DNA of 64,000 nt from an uncultured Ilyobacter sp. (GCF_963668085.1 NZ_OY764058.1:744001-808000), one strand, 5' to 3'. Shown: positions 55,162 through 64,000, counted from the first letter of the stretch. Notes: a model not told the origin generated them from the sequence alone. Numbers and translations: made by a program.

Positions 55162-55888
55162 CAATCAAAACTACCACTTCAAGTGGTAGTTTGCTCATGC
55201 CCTAGAAGGGCGCTTTTCCAACATCGGGCTGAAGCCCTTCTGAACGGTTTGCCAACCGCGTAATATCTCATTTAGCTACTCAAGTAGCTCTTTGTTTCTA
55301 GCTCTTTTTTACTTTATCTCCAGTAAAAGGATCAATATATTCTTTCAATGTTAATTGATCTTCTTGCAACTGATTTCTAATATAATCTTCGATCCTTTTC
55401 CTGTTACGACCTACTGTATCTACATAGTATCCGCGGCACCAAAAGTGCCTGTTTCCATACTTATATTTTAGATTTGCATGTCGATCAAATATCATTAATG
55501 AACTTTTCCCTTTTAAATACCCCATGAAACTAGATACACTCAATTTAGGTAGTATGCTCACAAGCATATGTATGTGAGCTTTACATGCACTTGCTTCGTG
55601 TATCTCTACTTTTTTATTCTCGCAAAGTTTTCTAAGTATTTGCCCAATATCTTGCTTTATCTTTCCATAGATTACTTTTCTCCTGTACTTAGGTGCAAAG
55701 ACTATGTGATATTTACAATTCCATCTTGTGTGTGCTAAACTATTACTATCCATTTAAACCTCCTTTTGTATCTCAACTGGTCGGCAAACCTAAGTTGATT
55801 ATATCAAAGGAGGTTTTCTATTTCATACGCATAGCCTTCCGGCATTTTGGGTCCACCTGCAGAGCAGGTGGTTTTCTTTTTCTATAAT
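55162..55888 (-). mobile_element. IS200-type insertion sequence, copy 2
   Basis: The interval is the inverted equivalent of 31016-31741, with the same end hairpins and identical coding sequence. It is inserted just beyond the T-run of the yhcH-like gene's terminator, in the same relation as copy 1 to its neighbour. Confidence 0.85.
55298..55753 (-). CDS. tnpA: IS200/IS605-family transposase TnpA, copy 2
   Basis: A 151-residue product identical to that at 31151-31606, with the HUH segment CKAHIHMLVSI and the catalytic Tyr region. Identity of both copies, including non-coding flanks, points to recent transposition. Confidence 0.95.
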   Translation of the reverse strand: MDSNSLAHTRWNCKYHIVFAPKYRRKVIYGKIKQDIGQILRKLCENKKVEIHEASACKAHIHMLVSILPKLSVSSFMGYLKGKSSLMIFDRHANLKYKYGNRHFWCRGYYVDTVGRNRKRIEDYIRNQLQEDQLTLKEYIDPFTGDKVKKS

Positions 55889-55895
55889 AAAAATA

Positions 55896-55913
55896 GGGCT
55901 CCCTAGGGAACCC
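55896..55913 (-). terminator. Terminator of the YhcH-like gene
   Basis: GGGTTCCCTAGGGAGCCC on the minus strand is followed by TATTTTT, which abuts IS200 copy 2. Confidence 0.75.
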
Positions 55914-55950
55914 ATGCTTTATCATATAACATTTTGTCAAAATATTTTTT

Positions 55951-56418
55951 TTACAATACGTCTTTATTAATTTTGATGACAACCTTTCTAATCTTGGCAG
56001 GCTCTCCATCGCTGCAACCTGGTCTATGGACAATATTTGGAAAAAACACTGCGAAATTCCCAGGAAGCATAAGAAGATCAGACTCTCCCTCACACTCCTC
56101 ATAAAAGAGTACATCTTTTTCTTCACTGTAATCTTCTAGGATCTTATTTTTACCTGTATCCACAGCAACTCCGATTCTTTCTCTTCCTGAAACAAGATAT
56201 TGTACGTCTATATATTTTCTGTGAATTTCTGGTTTTTTCTCATTTTTAGGAGAAGTCTCCATATCTGTAACTTGTGCATAGATATCCCTTCCCTGAATTT
56301 CATATACCCCTGCTTCTATCTTTTCAAGGTCTGTATCCAAAAGATATTTAATAGATTTCTGTATAGATTCAGGGTATATGCTAATATCTCCCAAATTTTC
56401 TAAATTTCCGTAAATCAT
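55951..56418 (-). CDS. YhcH/YjgK/YiaL-family protein
   Basis: A 155-residue cupin-like protein (DUF386). Family motifs are KPEIHRKYIDVQYLVSGRE, VLFYEECEGESDLL, and FAVFFPNIVHRPGC with the metal-binding His. Members act on sugars, sialic acids or sugar acids (EbgC, YiaL). It is divergent from the KDPG aldolase gene, which suggests a role in the same sugar-acid pathway. Confidence 0.85.
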   Translation of the reverse strand: MIYGNLENLGDISIYPESIQKSIKYLLDTDLEKIEAGVYEIQGRDIYAQVTDMETSPKNEKKPEIHRKYIDVQYLVSGRERIGVAVDTGKNKILEDYSEEKDVLFYEECEGESDLLMLPGNFAVFFPNIVHRPGCSDGEPAKIRKVVIKINKDVL

Positions 56419-56553
56419 TTGATCTCCTCCAATTTTTAAAATATTGTATTTACATAGCCGAAATTTAAGATATTTCTTATAAGAAACACCCTAAATAAAA
56501 AAAGTTATTTATAAATTTATCTCGCTAGACATACCCAACCAAATATTTTCTTA

Positions 56554-56597
56554 ACTTCTAATATGAAGTATATACTTTTTGTTTTAGAAGTTGTCAA
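56554..56597 (-). promoter_or_regulatory. yhcH-like gene promoter and operator
   Basis: Minus-strand TTGACA (56597-56592) and TATATA (56574-56569) are 17 bases apart. An inverted repeat ACTTCTAA/TTAGAAGT (56554-56561 and 56584-56591) brackets the -10 and spacer, suiting a repressor such as the nearby IclR protein. Confidence 0.6.
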
Positions 56598-56724
56598 GAA
56601 AAATAATATTTTTTAAATATGAATTTTTAATAACAATCAAAACTTAATAGAAGCTGCAGACTCTATTTTATTAAGGCTATTTACAAATATATATTTTTTA
56701 TAAAATAGTATTTTTATTTTAACC

Positions 56725-56753
56725 TTGACAAAATCAGATAAAGAAATTAAAAT
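56725..56753 (+). promoter_or_regulatory. Promoter of the eda-kdgK operon
   Basis: TTGACA (56725-56730) and TAAAAT (56748-56753) are 17 bases apart. AGAACG and AGTTCG half-sites follow downstream. Confidence 0.7.
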
Positions 56754-56805
56754 TAATTAGAACGTATTTATGTTTTTAGTTCGTATATATGAATAGGAGG
56801 ATGGA

Positions 56806-57447
56806 ATGAAAAAATTTGAAATATTAAAAAAAATCAAAGATGTAGGTGTAGTAGCAGTTGTCAGAGGAGAAAACCTTGAAGAGGCTGTCAATACTTCAAA
56901 GGCATGTATAGAGGGTGGTATTCCAGCTGTAGAGATAACTTATACCGTTCCAGGAGCTACGGAAGTTATAAAGGAATTAAAAAAGACTATTCCTTCGGAA
57001 AAACTCCTTGTTGGAGCTGGAAGTGTCTTAGACCCTGAAACTGCAAGAATCGCAATACTCGCGGGAGCTGAGTATATAGTTTCACCTGGATTCAACGAAG
57101 CTACTGCAAAACTCTGCAACAGATATCAGGTGCCTTATATGCCTGGCTGCATGACTATAACTGAGATTATTACTGCTATGGAGGCAGGGTGCGACATAAT
57201 TAAGATGTTCCCTGGAAGTGCCTTTGGACCGTCATTTGTAAAAGCTGTAAAAGCTCCTCTCCCACAGGTAAACATAATGCCTACAGGAGGAGTGAGCCTA
57301 GAAAATGTAGACCAATGGATAAAAAACGGAGTTATCGCAGTAGGTGTAGGGGGACAGCTAACTAATGGTTCCTTCCAAGATATCGTTTCAAAATCAAAAG
57401 AGTTCGTTAATAAAGTAAAAGTTACAAGAGAAGAGGTGAATGGATAA
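56806..57447 (+). CDS. eda: KDPG/KHG aldolase
   Basis: A 213-residue class I aldolase that splits 2-keto-3-deoxy-6-phosphogluconate to pyruvate and glyceraldehyde 3-phosphate. Motifs are VVRGENLEEA, GIPAVEITYT (catalytic Glu), VGAGSVLDPETAR, YIVSPGF, and CDIIKMFPGSAFGP with the Schiff-base Lys. It overlaps the sugar kinase gene by 8 bases and ends the KDG pathway started by that kinase. Confidence 0.93.
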   Translation: MKKFEILKKIKDVGVVAVVRGENLEEAVNTSKACIEGGIPAVEITYTVPGATEVIKELKKTIPSEKLLVGAGSVLDPETARIAILAGAEYIVSPGFNEATAKLCNRYQVPYMPGCMTITEIITAMEAGCDIIKMFPGSAFGPSFVKAVKAPLPQVNIMPTGGVSLENVDQWIKNGVIAVGVGGQLTNGSFQDIVSKSKEFVNKVKVTREEVNG

Positions 57448-58465
57448 TATGAGAAAGAAGGTCGTTACTTTGGGAGAGATTCTTTTGAGACTTTCCCCTC
57501 CTGGAAATCAAAGATTTGTAAATTCAACTTCCTTTGAAGTAAATTACGGTGGAGCAGAGATAAATGTGGCTGTAGACCTTGCCAATCTCGGCGTTGATAC
57601 AAGACTTGTCACAAAGGCACCTGCAAATGAACTAGGAGATGCTGCTTTGCGTCACGCCAAAAGTTACGGTGTAGACACATCTTTTGTCGCCAGAGGTGGA
57701 GAAAAAATAGGGACATATTTTCTAGAAACTGGTTCTTCTGTGAGAAGCAGCAAGGTTCTCTATGACAGAAAATATTCTGCATTCTCAACTGTATCTAAAG
57801 ACGAATTTGATATAGATGCTATCTTTGAGGGTGTCTCTCTTTTCCATGTATCTGGAATAACCCTAGCTGTTAGTCCAGAAGCACTTGAATTAGCTGAACT
57901 TTTCATGAAAAAAGCAAAAGAGAAAGGGATAACAGTTAGCTTTGATTTTAACTATAGAAGTAAGATGTGGTCTCTAAAGGAAGCATCCATAGGAATAGAA
58001 AGAGTATTAAAATATGTAGACATCGCTTTTGCAGGTTATCTCGACTTTATAAACATACTAGGGATACCAATGGGAGAGGGATACATTGGAGAAAACATTC
58101 TAGGATGCTACAAGACTCTTTACCCTAAAGTTATGGAAAAGTACAACTTTAAGTATATCGTTTCATCTGTTAGAAACGTAGTCTCTGCTTCTAAGAATTT
58201 ATACAGCGGGTTCGTTTTCAACGGAAAGGATATAGAAATTTCCAAAGAATATGAAGTGGATATAATTGACAGAGTGGGAAGTGGAGATGCATTTACATCA
58301 GGATTTTTATATGCGTATTTGGCAGATGCCACTGACAATTATAAAATTGAATTTGCTGCTGCCTCAGCCGTGCTAAAGCACACAATTCCTGGGGATACAA
58401 ATATAGTCACAAAAGATGAAGTGGAAAAATTATTTAAGGGAATAGGCTATGATGTAGGTAGATAG
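57440..58465 (+). CDS. kdgK: 2-keto-3-deoxygluconate kinase (PfkB family)
   Basis: A 341-residue ribokinase-family kinase. N-terminal TLGEILLRLSPPG and NYGGAEINVAVDLANLGVDT and C-terminal DRVGSGDAFTSGFLYAYL (catalytic GxGD) are present. It phosphorylates KDG to give the substrate of the overlapping aldolase gene. The start at 57440 overlaps eda; ATG 57449 is an alternative behind the same GAGGTG. Confidence 0.9.
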   Translation: MDNMRKKVVTLGEILLRLSPPGNQRFVNSTSFEVNYGGAEINVAVDLANLGVDTRLVTKAPANELGDAALRHAKSYGVDTSFVARGGEKIGTYFLETGSSVRSSKVLYDRKYSAFSTVSKDEFDIDAIFEGVSLFHVSGITLAVSPEALELAELFMKKAKEKGITVSFDFNYRSKMWSLKEASIGIERVLKYVDIAFAGYLDFINILGIPMGEGYIGENILGCYKTLYPKVMEKYNFKYIVSSVRNVVSASKNLYSGFVFNGKDIEISKEYEVDIIDRVGSGDAFTSGFLYAYLADATDNYKIEFAAASAVLKHTIPGDTNIVTKDEVEKLFKGIGYDVGR

Positions 58466-58525
58466 TCCTGTTTTACAATTTTTATGATATAATACCTGTA
58501 AAAATTTAAGATTTGAGGGAAAACC

Positions 58526-59272
58526 ATGAAAATAAACAGAACTGTTGAAAGAACCGTTGAAATATTAAAGCTTTTATCAAAAGAAAAAAACGGACTGACC
58601 GTCAAAGAGATCACTGAAAAAATGAAAATACCAAAGACCAGTGCCTATGATATTTTAGAAACTCTGGCTCATTTGGAAATCCTTGAAAAGAATACTGGAG
58701 AATTGAATCTCTATAAAATAGGCCTTAAGAGTTTTCAGATAGGAAACAGTTATTCTAGAAATAAGGAGATCTTTAAAATTATAGACAAGCCCATGCAGGA
58801 ATTGGCTGAAAAAATCGGAAAAACTGTCTTTTATGCTGTGGAAAACGTCGGTGAAATTGTCTATATATCAAAGCATGAGTCTGAAAAGGCTATTATCACC
58901 ACCGCTGGGATAGGAAGCACGAATCCCATGTACTGTACCTCATTGGGGAAGGCCATATTAGCTTTTCTTTCACCTGAAAAACTTGAATCCCTTATGAACA
59001 TGCAGTCTTTCGAAAAGAAAACCAGCCATAGCCTTTCTAAAAAAGAACTGGTAAAAGAATTAAAAGAAATAAGGACTCGGGGCTATGCCATTGACAACAG
59101 GGAGATAGAAGAGCATATGCTTTGTATAGGGGCCCCTGTATTTGATTCCACAAAATCTGTAGTCGGAGCAGTTAGTATTTCGGGACTTTTTTCCAAGGAT
59201 CGTAATATTGATATTGAATCTTCAGAACTACTTAAAACTTGCTCTGAAATTTCAAGAAAATTAGGTTACTGA
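58526..59272 (+). CDS. IclR-family regulator
   Basis: A 248-residue regulator. The N-terminal winged HTH is TVERTVEILKLLSKEKNGLT and IPKTSAYDILETLAHLEILE; the C-terminal effector domain has GKTVFYAVENVGEIVYISKH, TSLGKAILAFL and RGYAIDNREIEEHMLCIGAP. It lies 60 bases after kdgK and probably controls the KDG operon and the divergent yhcH-like gene, as KdgR proteins do. Confidence 0.92.
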   Translation: MKINRTVERTVEILKLLSKEKNGLTVKEITEKMKIPKTSAYDILETLAHLEILEKNTGELNLYKIGLKSFQIGNSYSRNKEIFKIIDKPMQELAEKIGKTVFYAVENVGEIVYISKHESEKAIITTAGIGSTNPMYCTSLGKAILAFLSPEKLESLMNMQSFEKKTSHSLSKKELVKELKEIRTRGYAIDNREIEEHMLCIGAPVFDSTKSVVGAVSISGLFSKDRNIDIESSELLKTCSEISRKLGY

Positions 59273-59294
59273 TATTTAAAATAATCAAATCAAG

Positions 59295-59334
59295 AAATGG
59301 CCATCAGATATATTTATTTGATGGCCATTTTTTT
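59295..59334 (+). terminator. Terminator after the IclR gene
   Basis: AAATGGCCATCA pairs with TGATGGCCATTT and is followed by a T-run. Confidence 0.85.
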
Positions 59335-59476
59335 AATACTTTCGCCTCAACCCTTGAGAATAGAATAAAAACTTCCTCTAGGATATTATATTGAACTATA
59401 ATAAGGAGTATGATATGTTAATATTAGGAAATTATAAAATTTTAAGAAGATAAAAATCTAAAATCAGGGAGACAAA

Positions 59477-59986
59477 ATGAACTCAATAAAAAAAATAATA
59501 TCTATATTCATTCTAGTCCTAATACCACTTTTCATATTTCAAAACAGCACATTGATCATAAGGGACCTTTCAAAAGACTCTATAATTTTTTTAAATAAAG
59601 TTACACCAGAAGATGAGTTTACCATGAGATGGATGCATTCAGTGGAACTCCAGCCATGGGAAGAAATTTTTAGGGTTGATCAAAATTACAATATCATTCT
59701 TGACAGAACTCGGTTTAAATCCTTCGGAGCTGGGGTTCCAGACTCGGCAGGAAATAAAACTGAAATTAAGAATGGATATGTTATTTTTAGTGGAATAGAC
59801 AGAAAAATGCCTGACTTGAAATACGGGATTTCAGATTTTGCAAAGCATACTTTTCTGTTTAAAAATAAAGAGTTAAAATTATATGAAATTGTAGAAAATG
59901 GAAACGGTGTAAAAATTGATATAGTTCAGATGAGACTTTATGAATATTACTTTCTAAAAATTAAAACCACAAGCCCTCTTATCTAG
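59477..59986 (+). CDS. DUF1850-family protein
   Basis: A 169-residue protein with an N-terminal membrane anchor or signal (IISIFILVLIPLFIF). The DUF1850 hallmark MRWMHSVELQPWEEIF is at about residue 55, followed by RFKSFGAGVPD. DUF1850 proteins are often encoded next to TAXI-type TRAP transporters, which are not seen here. Function is unknown. Confidence 0.8.
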   Translation: MNSIKKIISIFILVLIPLFIFQNSTLIIRDLSKDSIIFLNKVTPEDEFTMRWMHSVELQPWEEIFRVDQNYNIILDRTRFKSFGAGVPDSAGNKTEIKNGYVIFSGIDRKMPDLKYGISDFAKHTFLFKNKELKLYEIVENGNGVKIDIVQMRLYEYYFLKIKTTSPLI

Positions 59987-59995
59987 AGGGCTTGT
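59969..59995. terminator. Bidirectional terminator between convergent genes
   Basis: ACAAGCCCTC pairs with GAGGGCTTGT. The two convergent genes overlap by 8 bases inside this hairpin. Confidence 0.7.
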
Positions 59996-60899
59996 AATTT
60001 ATTGGTGAACTTCCAAAGATAAGGCCCTTATCTCTCGACTCTATCTCAACATGTATCATCTCTTCTGCAATATGTGTCATGTTTCTCAAGGCTTCAGGAG
60101 GACATACATCCTCTATACTTATCCCCTTGGATTTTTTTAGATGGATATAGTTTTTCCACAACCACTGCTTCACCCTTTTCACATCAGAGGGCTTCCTCAA
60201 AATTTCCAAAATTTCGTCCTTAACTTTTGCAACAACTTTTTCTCCTACATCTTTCTTGAAACTTCCTATCCTGTGACCTAGCTCCCTTGCACTTTTTTCA
60301 TCAAGTTCCTGACAAAGAAATTTCAAGATATGCCAGATTTCGTAGAGATCTTTTACCTGAGTGACCTCTTGTCTTTTGAGCCACACAAAGGCTGTGAGTC
60401 TCCTTCTCCAGTCCCACCATTTCACGGGACTTTGCAGGTCTTGTGCAGGTATAAGGAAATATCCCCTATTTAAAAGAAGTGCCCCAAATATTCCAGGGGG
60501 CTTACCCAATCTCTGGTTTTTCAGAGTAGTCCTGTATACACCACAGCTAGGGCTTCCTTCCATGAATATGTAAGCATCCACCTCTGCTCTTTCAAGGGTT
60601 TCATAGCATGCCAAAGCACCCTTCCCAACCATAGAGGTGACATCTCTTCCCTCTCTGTTTTTAACCTTTGCATTTCCCACCCAAAAGTCTTCACCGTTTC
60701 CTCCCACAAGCCTTATTGGAGATCTAGGGACACCCATTCCGCTCATTACCTCAGGACAAACAGGAGTCCAGAGATAATTAGAACGTTCTCTATGAAGATA
60801 ACCTAGCATCTCCCAGCCTTTACTGTTGTATCTTACCCTAGCTCCGTACATACATGATGACATACCTATCTTTATTTTTTCAGTATATAAATTTTCCAT
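59979..60899 (-). CDS. DUF523/TudS-like protein
   Basis: A 306-residue protein whose first ~165 residues match DUF523, the 2-thiouracil desulfidase TudS family. The three Cys likely to hold a [4Fe-4S] cluster appear in SSCMYGARVRYN, TPVCPEVMSGMG and EGSPSCGVYRT. The C-terminal ~140 residues are helical and not recognised by me. Activity on thiolated nucleobases is possible but inferred. Confidence 0.75.
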   Translation of the reverse strand: MENLYTEKIKIGMSSCMYGARVRYNSKGWEMLGYLHRERSNYLWTPVCPEVMSGMGVPRSPIRLVGGNGEDFWVGNAKVKNREGRDVTSMVGKGALACYETLERAEVDAYIFMEGSPSCGVYRTTLKNQRLGKPPGIFGALLLNRGYFLIPAQDLQSPVKWWDWRRRLTAFVWLKRQEVTQVKDLYEIWHILKFLCQELDEKSARELGHRIGSFKKDVGEKVVAKVKDEILEILRKPSDVKRVKQWLWKNYIHLKKSKGISIEDVCPPEALRNMTHIAEEMIHVEIESRDKGLIFGSSPINYKPSR

Positions 60900-61387
60900 T
60901 GTTACCCCCTATATTTCAATATCCTAATATAACTCAATTTGCTACTTAAAGAAATTCTTATAAATTACTGAATTTACAAGAATATTAAAGTCAAAAGATT
61001 TTGTCACGAATGAAAACTGATAAAAGGCAAAAAAATTAGCACGAATAAGGATAAAACCTTTTGGCCACAGAGGGCACAGAGAAAAAGAGAGAGATTCGCA
61101 GAGTTAAAACCGAAACTATAAACACTCTCTTTTGCGAAAAGGGGGTTTTTATCCCTTTTCTTTTGCCATTGACAAAATCAGCGTTAAGAATAACCGCAGT
61201 GAAATCCTTAGAAAAAATCGACTGTCTGAACGTAGCGAGTTTCGAGTTTTTCTTGGATTTTCAAGGTTATTTAGCTGATTTTTCACAGGCTTGAACTTTT
61301 GGTTACTTTTCTTTCAAGAGAAAAGTAACGAATCCCGATAAATTCAATACTTTAATTTAAAATACAAGAGAAACTTAGATTGATATA
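60900..61387. other. Gene-free interval with repeat copy L
   Basis: No credible gene is present. The stretch GGCCACAGAGGGCACAGAG near 61062 and the repeat at 61155-61330 resemble dispersed intergenic repeats. Confidence 0.5.
61155..61330 (+). repeat. Dispersed repeat, copy L
   Basis: This ~176-base sequence is about 80% similar by eye to the reverse complement of 62978-63148. It ends in the hairpin GTTACTTTTC...GAAAAGTAAC. Confidence 0.7.
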
Positions 61388-62767
61388 TCAAAGTTTTTCT
61401 ATACGTTTAACATATTTACCCATATCAAATTTCCTTTTAAGTCCCTCAAAATTCATATACCTTATCTTTCCAAATATATCCCGTTCCTTCCAGGCTCTGT
61501 CGTGCTTACCAAAACACCAGGCCACACCTGTGTATGAGTTGGGGTCTCGTCCATCTAGAAAATACTTATTATTAAGATATATGGTTCTTTCGTAGGCTTC
61601 CTTTGGAGTCTTGCTCCACTCTAGAATCTTTTTGCACCAGTACATTCTCATATATCCGTGCATAAACCCAGTGACCACCATCTCTTTTTGAGCTGCATTC
61701 CAGTATATGTCATGGGTTTCATATTTTTCTAGTTTCTTCAAGCTGTATATATTTTCCCTTTTATCAGTTAGATGTTTCTCTAAAGTTTCGTATGCCCATG
61801 TATAACTTATTCCATCCCATTTATCGTATCTTTCATTATAATATATGAAGTTGTGGGAAAGCTCCCTTCTTATTATAAGCTCCTCCAAAAAACCCTCTAT
61901 ACTCTCACTATTAATTTCATTTTTTCCCTTAGACAGTTCCAGAGCTATCTCCAATGGAGATATATTTCCAAAATGCAGATAGGGAGAAAGTTTTGATACA
62001 TTGTCCTCTCCTGGATCGCTGTTTTTCTCGCTGTAATTATCTAACTTTACCTCTATAAATTCCTCTAGCCTTTTCTTGGCCTCGATTTCTCCTCCGTAAA
62101 AAAAAGAAGACTTAGAAACACTCTTATCTAGTTTCATCTTTTCAAGAACTTTACCTATATTATCTATATCATTATTCAAATTATTCTCATAAAAACAAAA
62201 CTTCTTCTTAATGCTCTTATTCACCGAATATTTTACCTCTTCAAAATCATACAAAAATTCATCTAACTGTCTTTTTATCTTTTCCCTTATTGTCCTTGCA
62301 GCATACTCCTCCTTCTGTGAGGCGGCTTCTACTGGCACCACAAGATTGGTGTCTATCTCCACAGCCTGACAGTTAATTTTTGAGCTTATTTCAGCCCTCC
62401 ATTTTTTCTGTATATTCATATATCCCTTATCACATATTAATAATACAGCGTCTTTGGCTGCCTTTACTATATTGTTCACCATGTCACCGTGAAAAATATA
62501 AACTTCTATTTTCCTGGCTTCAAGGGATTTTTTCACATCTTTCAGTCCCTCAAGCATAAAAGAGTAATGCCTTTCATTGGCATCAGGATAGCTGTCTACA
62601 AGATTAAAAATAACTATGAGTGGTTTCTTCACCTCATTAGCTTTTAGCACCCCATATTCTAAACAGTGGTTATATCTCGTTCTCTGGCTTCCCTGCATCC
62701 AGTAGAGGATATAGTCACCCTTGCCTCTTATCTCTTTTTCATTAATAAGTTTAAACCTTCTTTCCAT
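61388..62767 (-). CDS. phr: Class II deoxyribodipyrimidine photolyase
   Basis: A 459-residue flavoenzyme that repairs cyclobutane pyrimidine dimers with light. ATG 62767 behind GAGGGATG is chosen over the longer frame from 62812. Class II motifs are LYWMQGSQRTRYNHCLEYG, LSPYLHFGNISPLEIAL, RRELSHNFIYYNERYDKW and MRMYWCKKILEWS, then GRDPNSYTGVAWCFGKHDRAW. It is flanked by inverted copies of a non-coding repeat. Confidence 0.93.
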   Translation of the reverse strand: MERRFKLINEKEIRGKGDYILYWMQGSQRTRYNHCLEYGVLKANEVKKPLIVIFNLVDSYPDANERHYSFMLEGLKDVKKSLEARKIEVYIFHGDMVNNIVKAAKDAVLLICDKGYMNIQKKWRAEISSKINCQAVEIDTNLVVPVEAASQKEEYAARTIREKIKRQLDEFLYDFEEVKYSVNKSIKKKFCFYENNLNNDIDNIGKVLEKMKLDKSVSKSSFFYGGEIEAKKRLEEFIEVKLDNYSEKNSDPGEDNVSKLSPYLHFGNISPLEIALELSKGKNEINSESIEGFLEELIIRRELSHNFIYYNERYDKWDGISYTWAYETLEKHLTDKRENIYSLKKLEKYETHDIYWNAAQKEMVVTGFMHGYMRMYWCKKILEWSKTPKEAYERTIYLNNKYFLDGRDPNSYTGVAWCFGKHDRAWKERDIFGKIRYMNFEGLKRKFDMGKYVKRIEKL

Positions 62768-63444
62768 TTTCCATCCCTCTTTATTTTTGTGACTACTATA
62801 TCTCATATACAAAAAAATACAAAAAAAATTTTTTTAGAAATTATTTTTTTCGAAGTATTTCGATAGAGGAATTATTCAAAATTGAGAGAAAATTGGTTTA
62901 GGGATAAATATATTGAAGTTCTTTGACTTGACTTGCTCTTTTATTTCAAAATAAAGTATTGAATTTATTCAAACTTCCGTTACTTTTCCTTGATGAAAAG
63001 TAACCAAAAATCAAGGCCTGTGAAAAATAAGCTAAATGCCTTCGGAAATCTAAGTAAAAATCAAAACTCGCTTTGCTCAAACAGTTGATTTTTTCTAGAG
63101 ATTTCTCTCAGTCATTCTTTACGCTTATTTTATCAATGGCCAAAAGAGTTTCAAAAGATTTAAAAAATCATTTAAATATTTTGAATTATCCTTTAAAAAA
63201 TGCCGTTAAGAAATCATCTTGTGAAATCCACTTTCATTGAAATAAGGAGGTTTACCGACTATATTTCAATAGAAAGTTAGTTCAGAAGGGATTTTAGGTA
63301 TTTTTTAGGGGTGCCTTTTCTTTGGTTACTTTCTTTGGGCAAGCAAAGAAAGTAACACAGCTTTTGGATAAATTCAGTAGTTTATAAAAATTTCCTATAA
63401 GAGCAATTTAAGTTATTTATCGAAATAAAAAAGGAGGCTTTGCA
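62768..63444. other. Gene-free interval with repeat copy R
   Basis: No gene is visible. It holds repeat copy R and a separate perfect-stem hairpin, GTTACTTTCTTTG...CAAAGAAAGTAAC, at about 63325-63356. Confidence 0.5.
62978..63148 (-). repeat. Dispersed repeat, copy R (inverted)
   Basis: Inverted relative to copy L across the photolyase gene. Shared blocks include CACAGGC, AGCGAGTTT, AAAAAATC and CCATTGA read on the minus strand. Confidence 0.7.
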
Positions 63445-64000
63445 ATGAAAGAGAAATACCATGAGATCATATGTATCATCGACAGGTCGGGGTCGATGGA
63501 GGCCATAAAGAGTGATGCTATAGGGGGATTCAACAGTTTTATCGAAGGGCAGAGAAAATTTGACGGTGAAGCAGCTCTCACACTTGTACTTTTCAATGAC
63601 GACTACAAGATTGTTTACGACAGAAGGGATCTTCAGACTGTACCTTTTTTAAATAATACAACCTACGTCCCAGGAGGAACCACTGCCATGTTAGACGCCA
63701 TAGGTAGGACAATAGACAGTGTCGGCGAGCGACTAAGTGATTCTCCTGAGGAAGACAGGCCTGAAAAGGTAATTGTCTCAATTCTTACAGACGGTCTTGA
63801 AAATGCCAGCAAAGAATACACCTACGAACAGATAGGATCTAGGATCAAACGCCAAAAGGAAAAATATAATTGGGAATTCATATTTTTGGCCGCCAATCAA
63901 GATGCTGTGGCATCTGCTAAAATGATCTCCATAGACAAGGACGATGCCGTAGATTTTGATGCCACTCCTGAGGGAATAGCTGATGCACTGTATTCTATGA
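63445..64000 (+). CDS. VWA-domain protein, N-terminal part (runs off right edge)
   Basis: ATG at 63445 follows AAGGAGG, and 185 residues are visible. The MIDAS metal site is seen in IIDRSGSMEA, PGGTTAMLDAIG and SILTDGLENAS, so the von Willebrand A fold is complete or nearly so. Such cytosolic VWA proteins often act in stress or tellurite-type operons. The C-terminus and neighbours lie outside the window. Confidence 0.9.
   Translation, partial: MKEKYHEIICIIDRSGSMEAIKSDAIGGFNSFIEGQRKFDGEAALTLVLFNDDYKIVYDRRDLQTVPFLNNTTYVPGGTTAMLDAIGRTIDSVGERLSDSPEEDRPEKVIVSILTDGLENASKEYTYEQIGSRIKRQKEKYNWEFIFLAANQDAVASAKMISIDKDDAVDFDATPEGIADALYSM

Overview
The window is low-GC DNA that looks like a chromosome segment of an anaerobic Fusobacteriota member (Ilyobacter/Propionigenium-like). 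This placement is inferred from base composition, the ZTP-riboswitch/pyruvate formate-lyase arrangement, the pst/pho layout, a class II photolyase and the overall gene set. No rRNA is present to settle it.

Region 1 (1-16.9 kb, almost all minus strand) is one end of a contractile-tailed prophage with Mu-like head genes and PBSX/XkdK-like tail genes. In transcription order it carries com-like zinc ribbon, terS, terL, gp29-type portal, gpF-type minor head protein with a C-terminal HEFGH metallopeptidase domain, gpG, gpI-like protease/scaffold, gpD-like decoration protein, gpE-like major capsid, connector genes, tail sheath, tail tube, tail assembly chaperone with a -1 frameshift site, and the start of the tape measure gene, which runs off the left edge. 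An AT-rich cargo island (5.8-9.15 kb: PD-(D/E)XK-like protein plus a PIN/ImmA/Xre operon) interrupts the head genes. A tyrosine integrase lies at 16-16.9 kb.

Region 2 (17.0-21.2 kb) is accessory DNA beside the integrase. It holds a very AT-rich three-gene operon (ApeA-like HEPN protein, membrane protein, 48-aa acidic protein) and two tandem 968-bp units that each encode HicA/HicB. I consider the HEPN operon the best candidate for an undescribed defence system.

Region 3 (21.3-28.1 kb) is the phosphate regulon pstS-pstS-pstC-pstA-pstB-phoU-phoB. It has three 11-bp-periodic Pho-box candidates and a strong terminator after each pstS. A MogA/MoaB-like gene follows.

Region 4 (28.4-45 kb) is core and regulatory DNA on the plus strand: PIN-PhoH, GrdX-like, degenerate EAL protein, IS200 copy 1, DNA polymerase IV, M18 aminopeptidase, an OmpR-type two-component pair, two tandem acyl-activating/ACP/acyltransferase fusions and an IS91-like transposase. 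An orphan sigma factor and a membrane protein follow on the minus strand.

Region 5 (45.2-46.4 kb) is a 12-tRNA operon with internal duplication.

Region 6 (46.4-64 kb) contains a YwqK/MORN-like protein, a PAS-degenerate GGDEF protein, FocA, PepA, a ZTP riboswitch with pflB, a GNAT, IS200 copy 2, a YhcH-KDPG aldolase-KDG kinase-IclR sugar-acid locus, a DUF1850 protein, a TudS/DUF523 protein, a class II photolyase flanked by inverted repeats, and the start of a VWA-domain protein.
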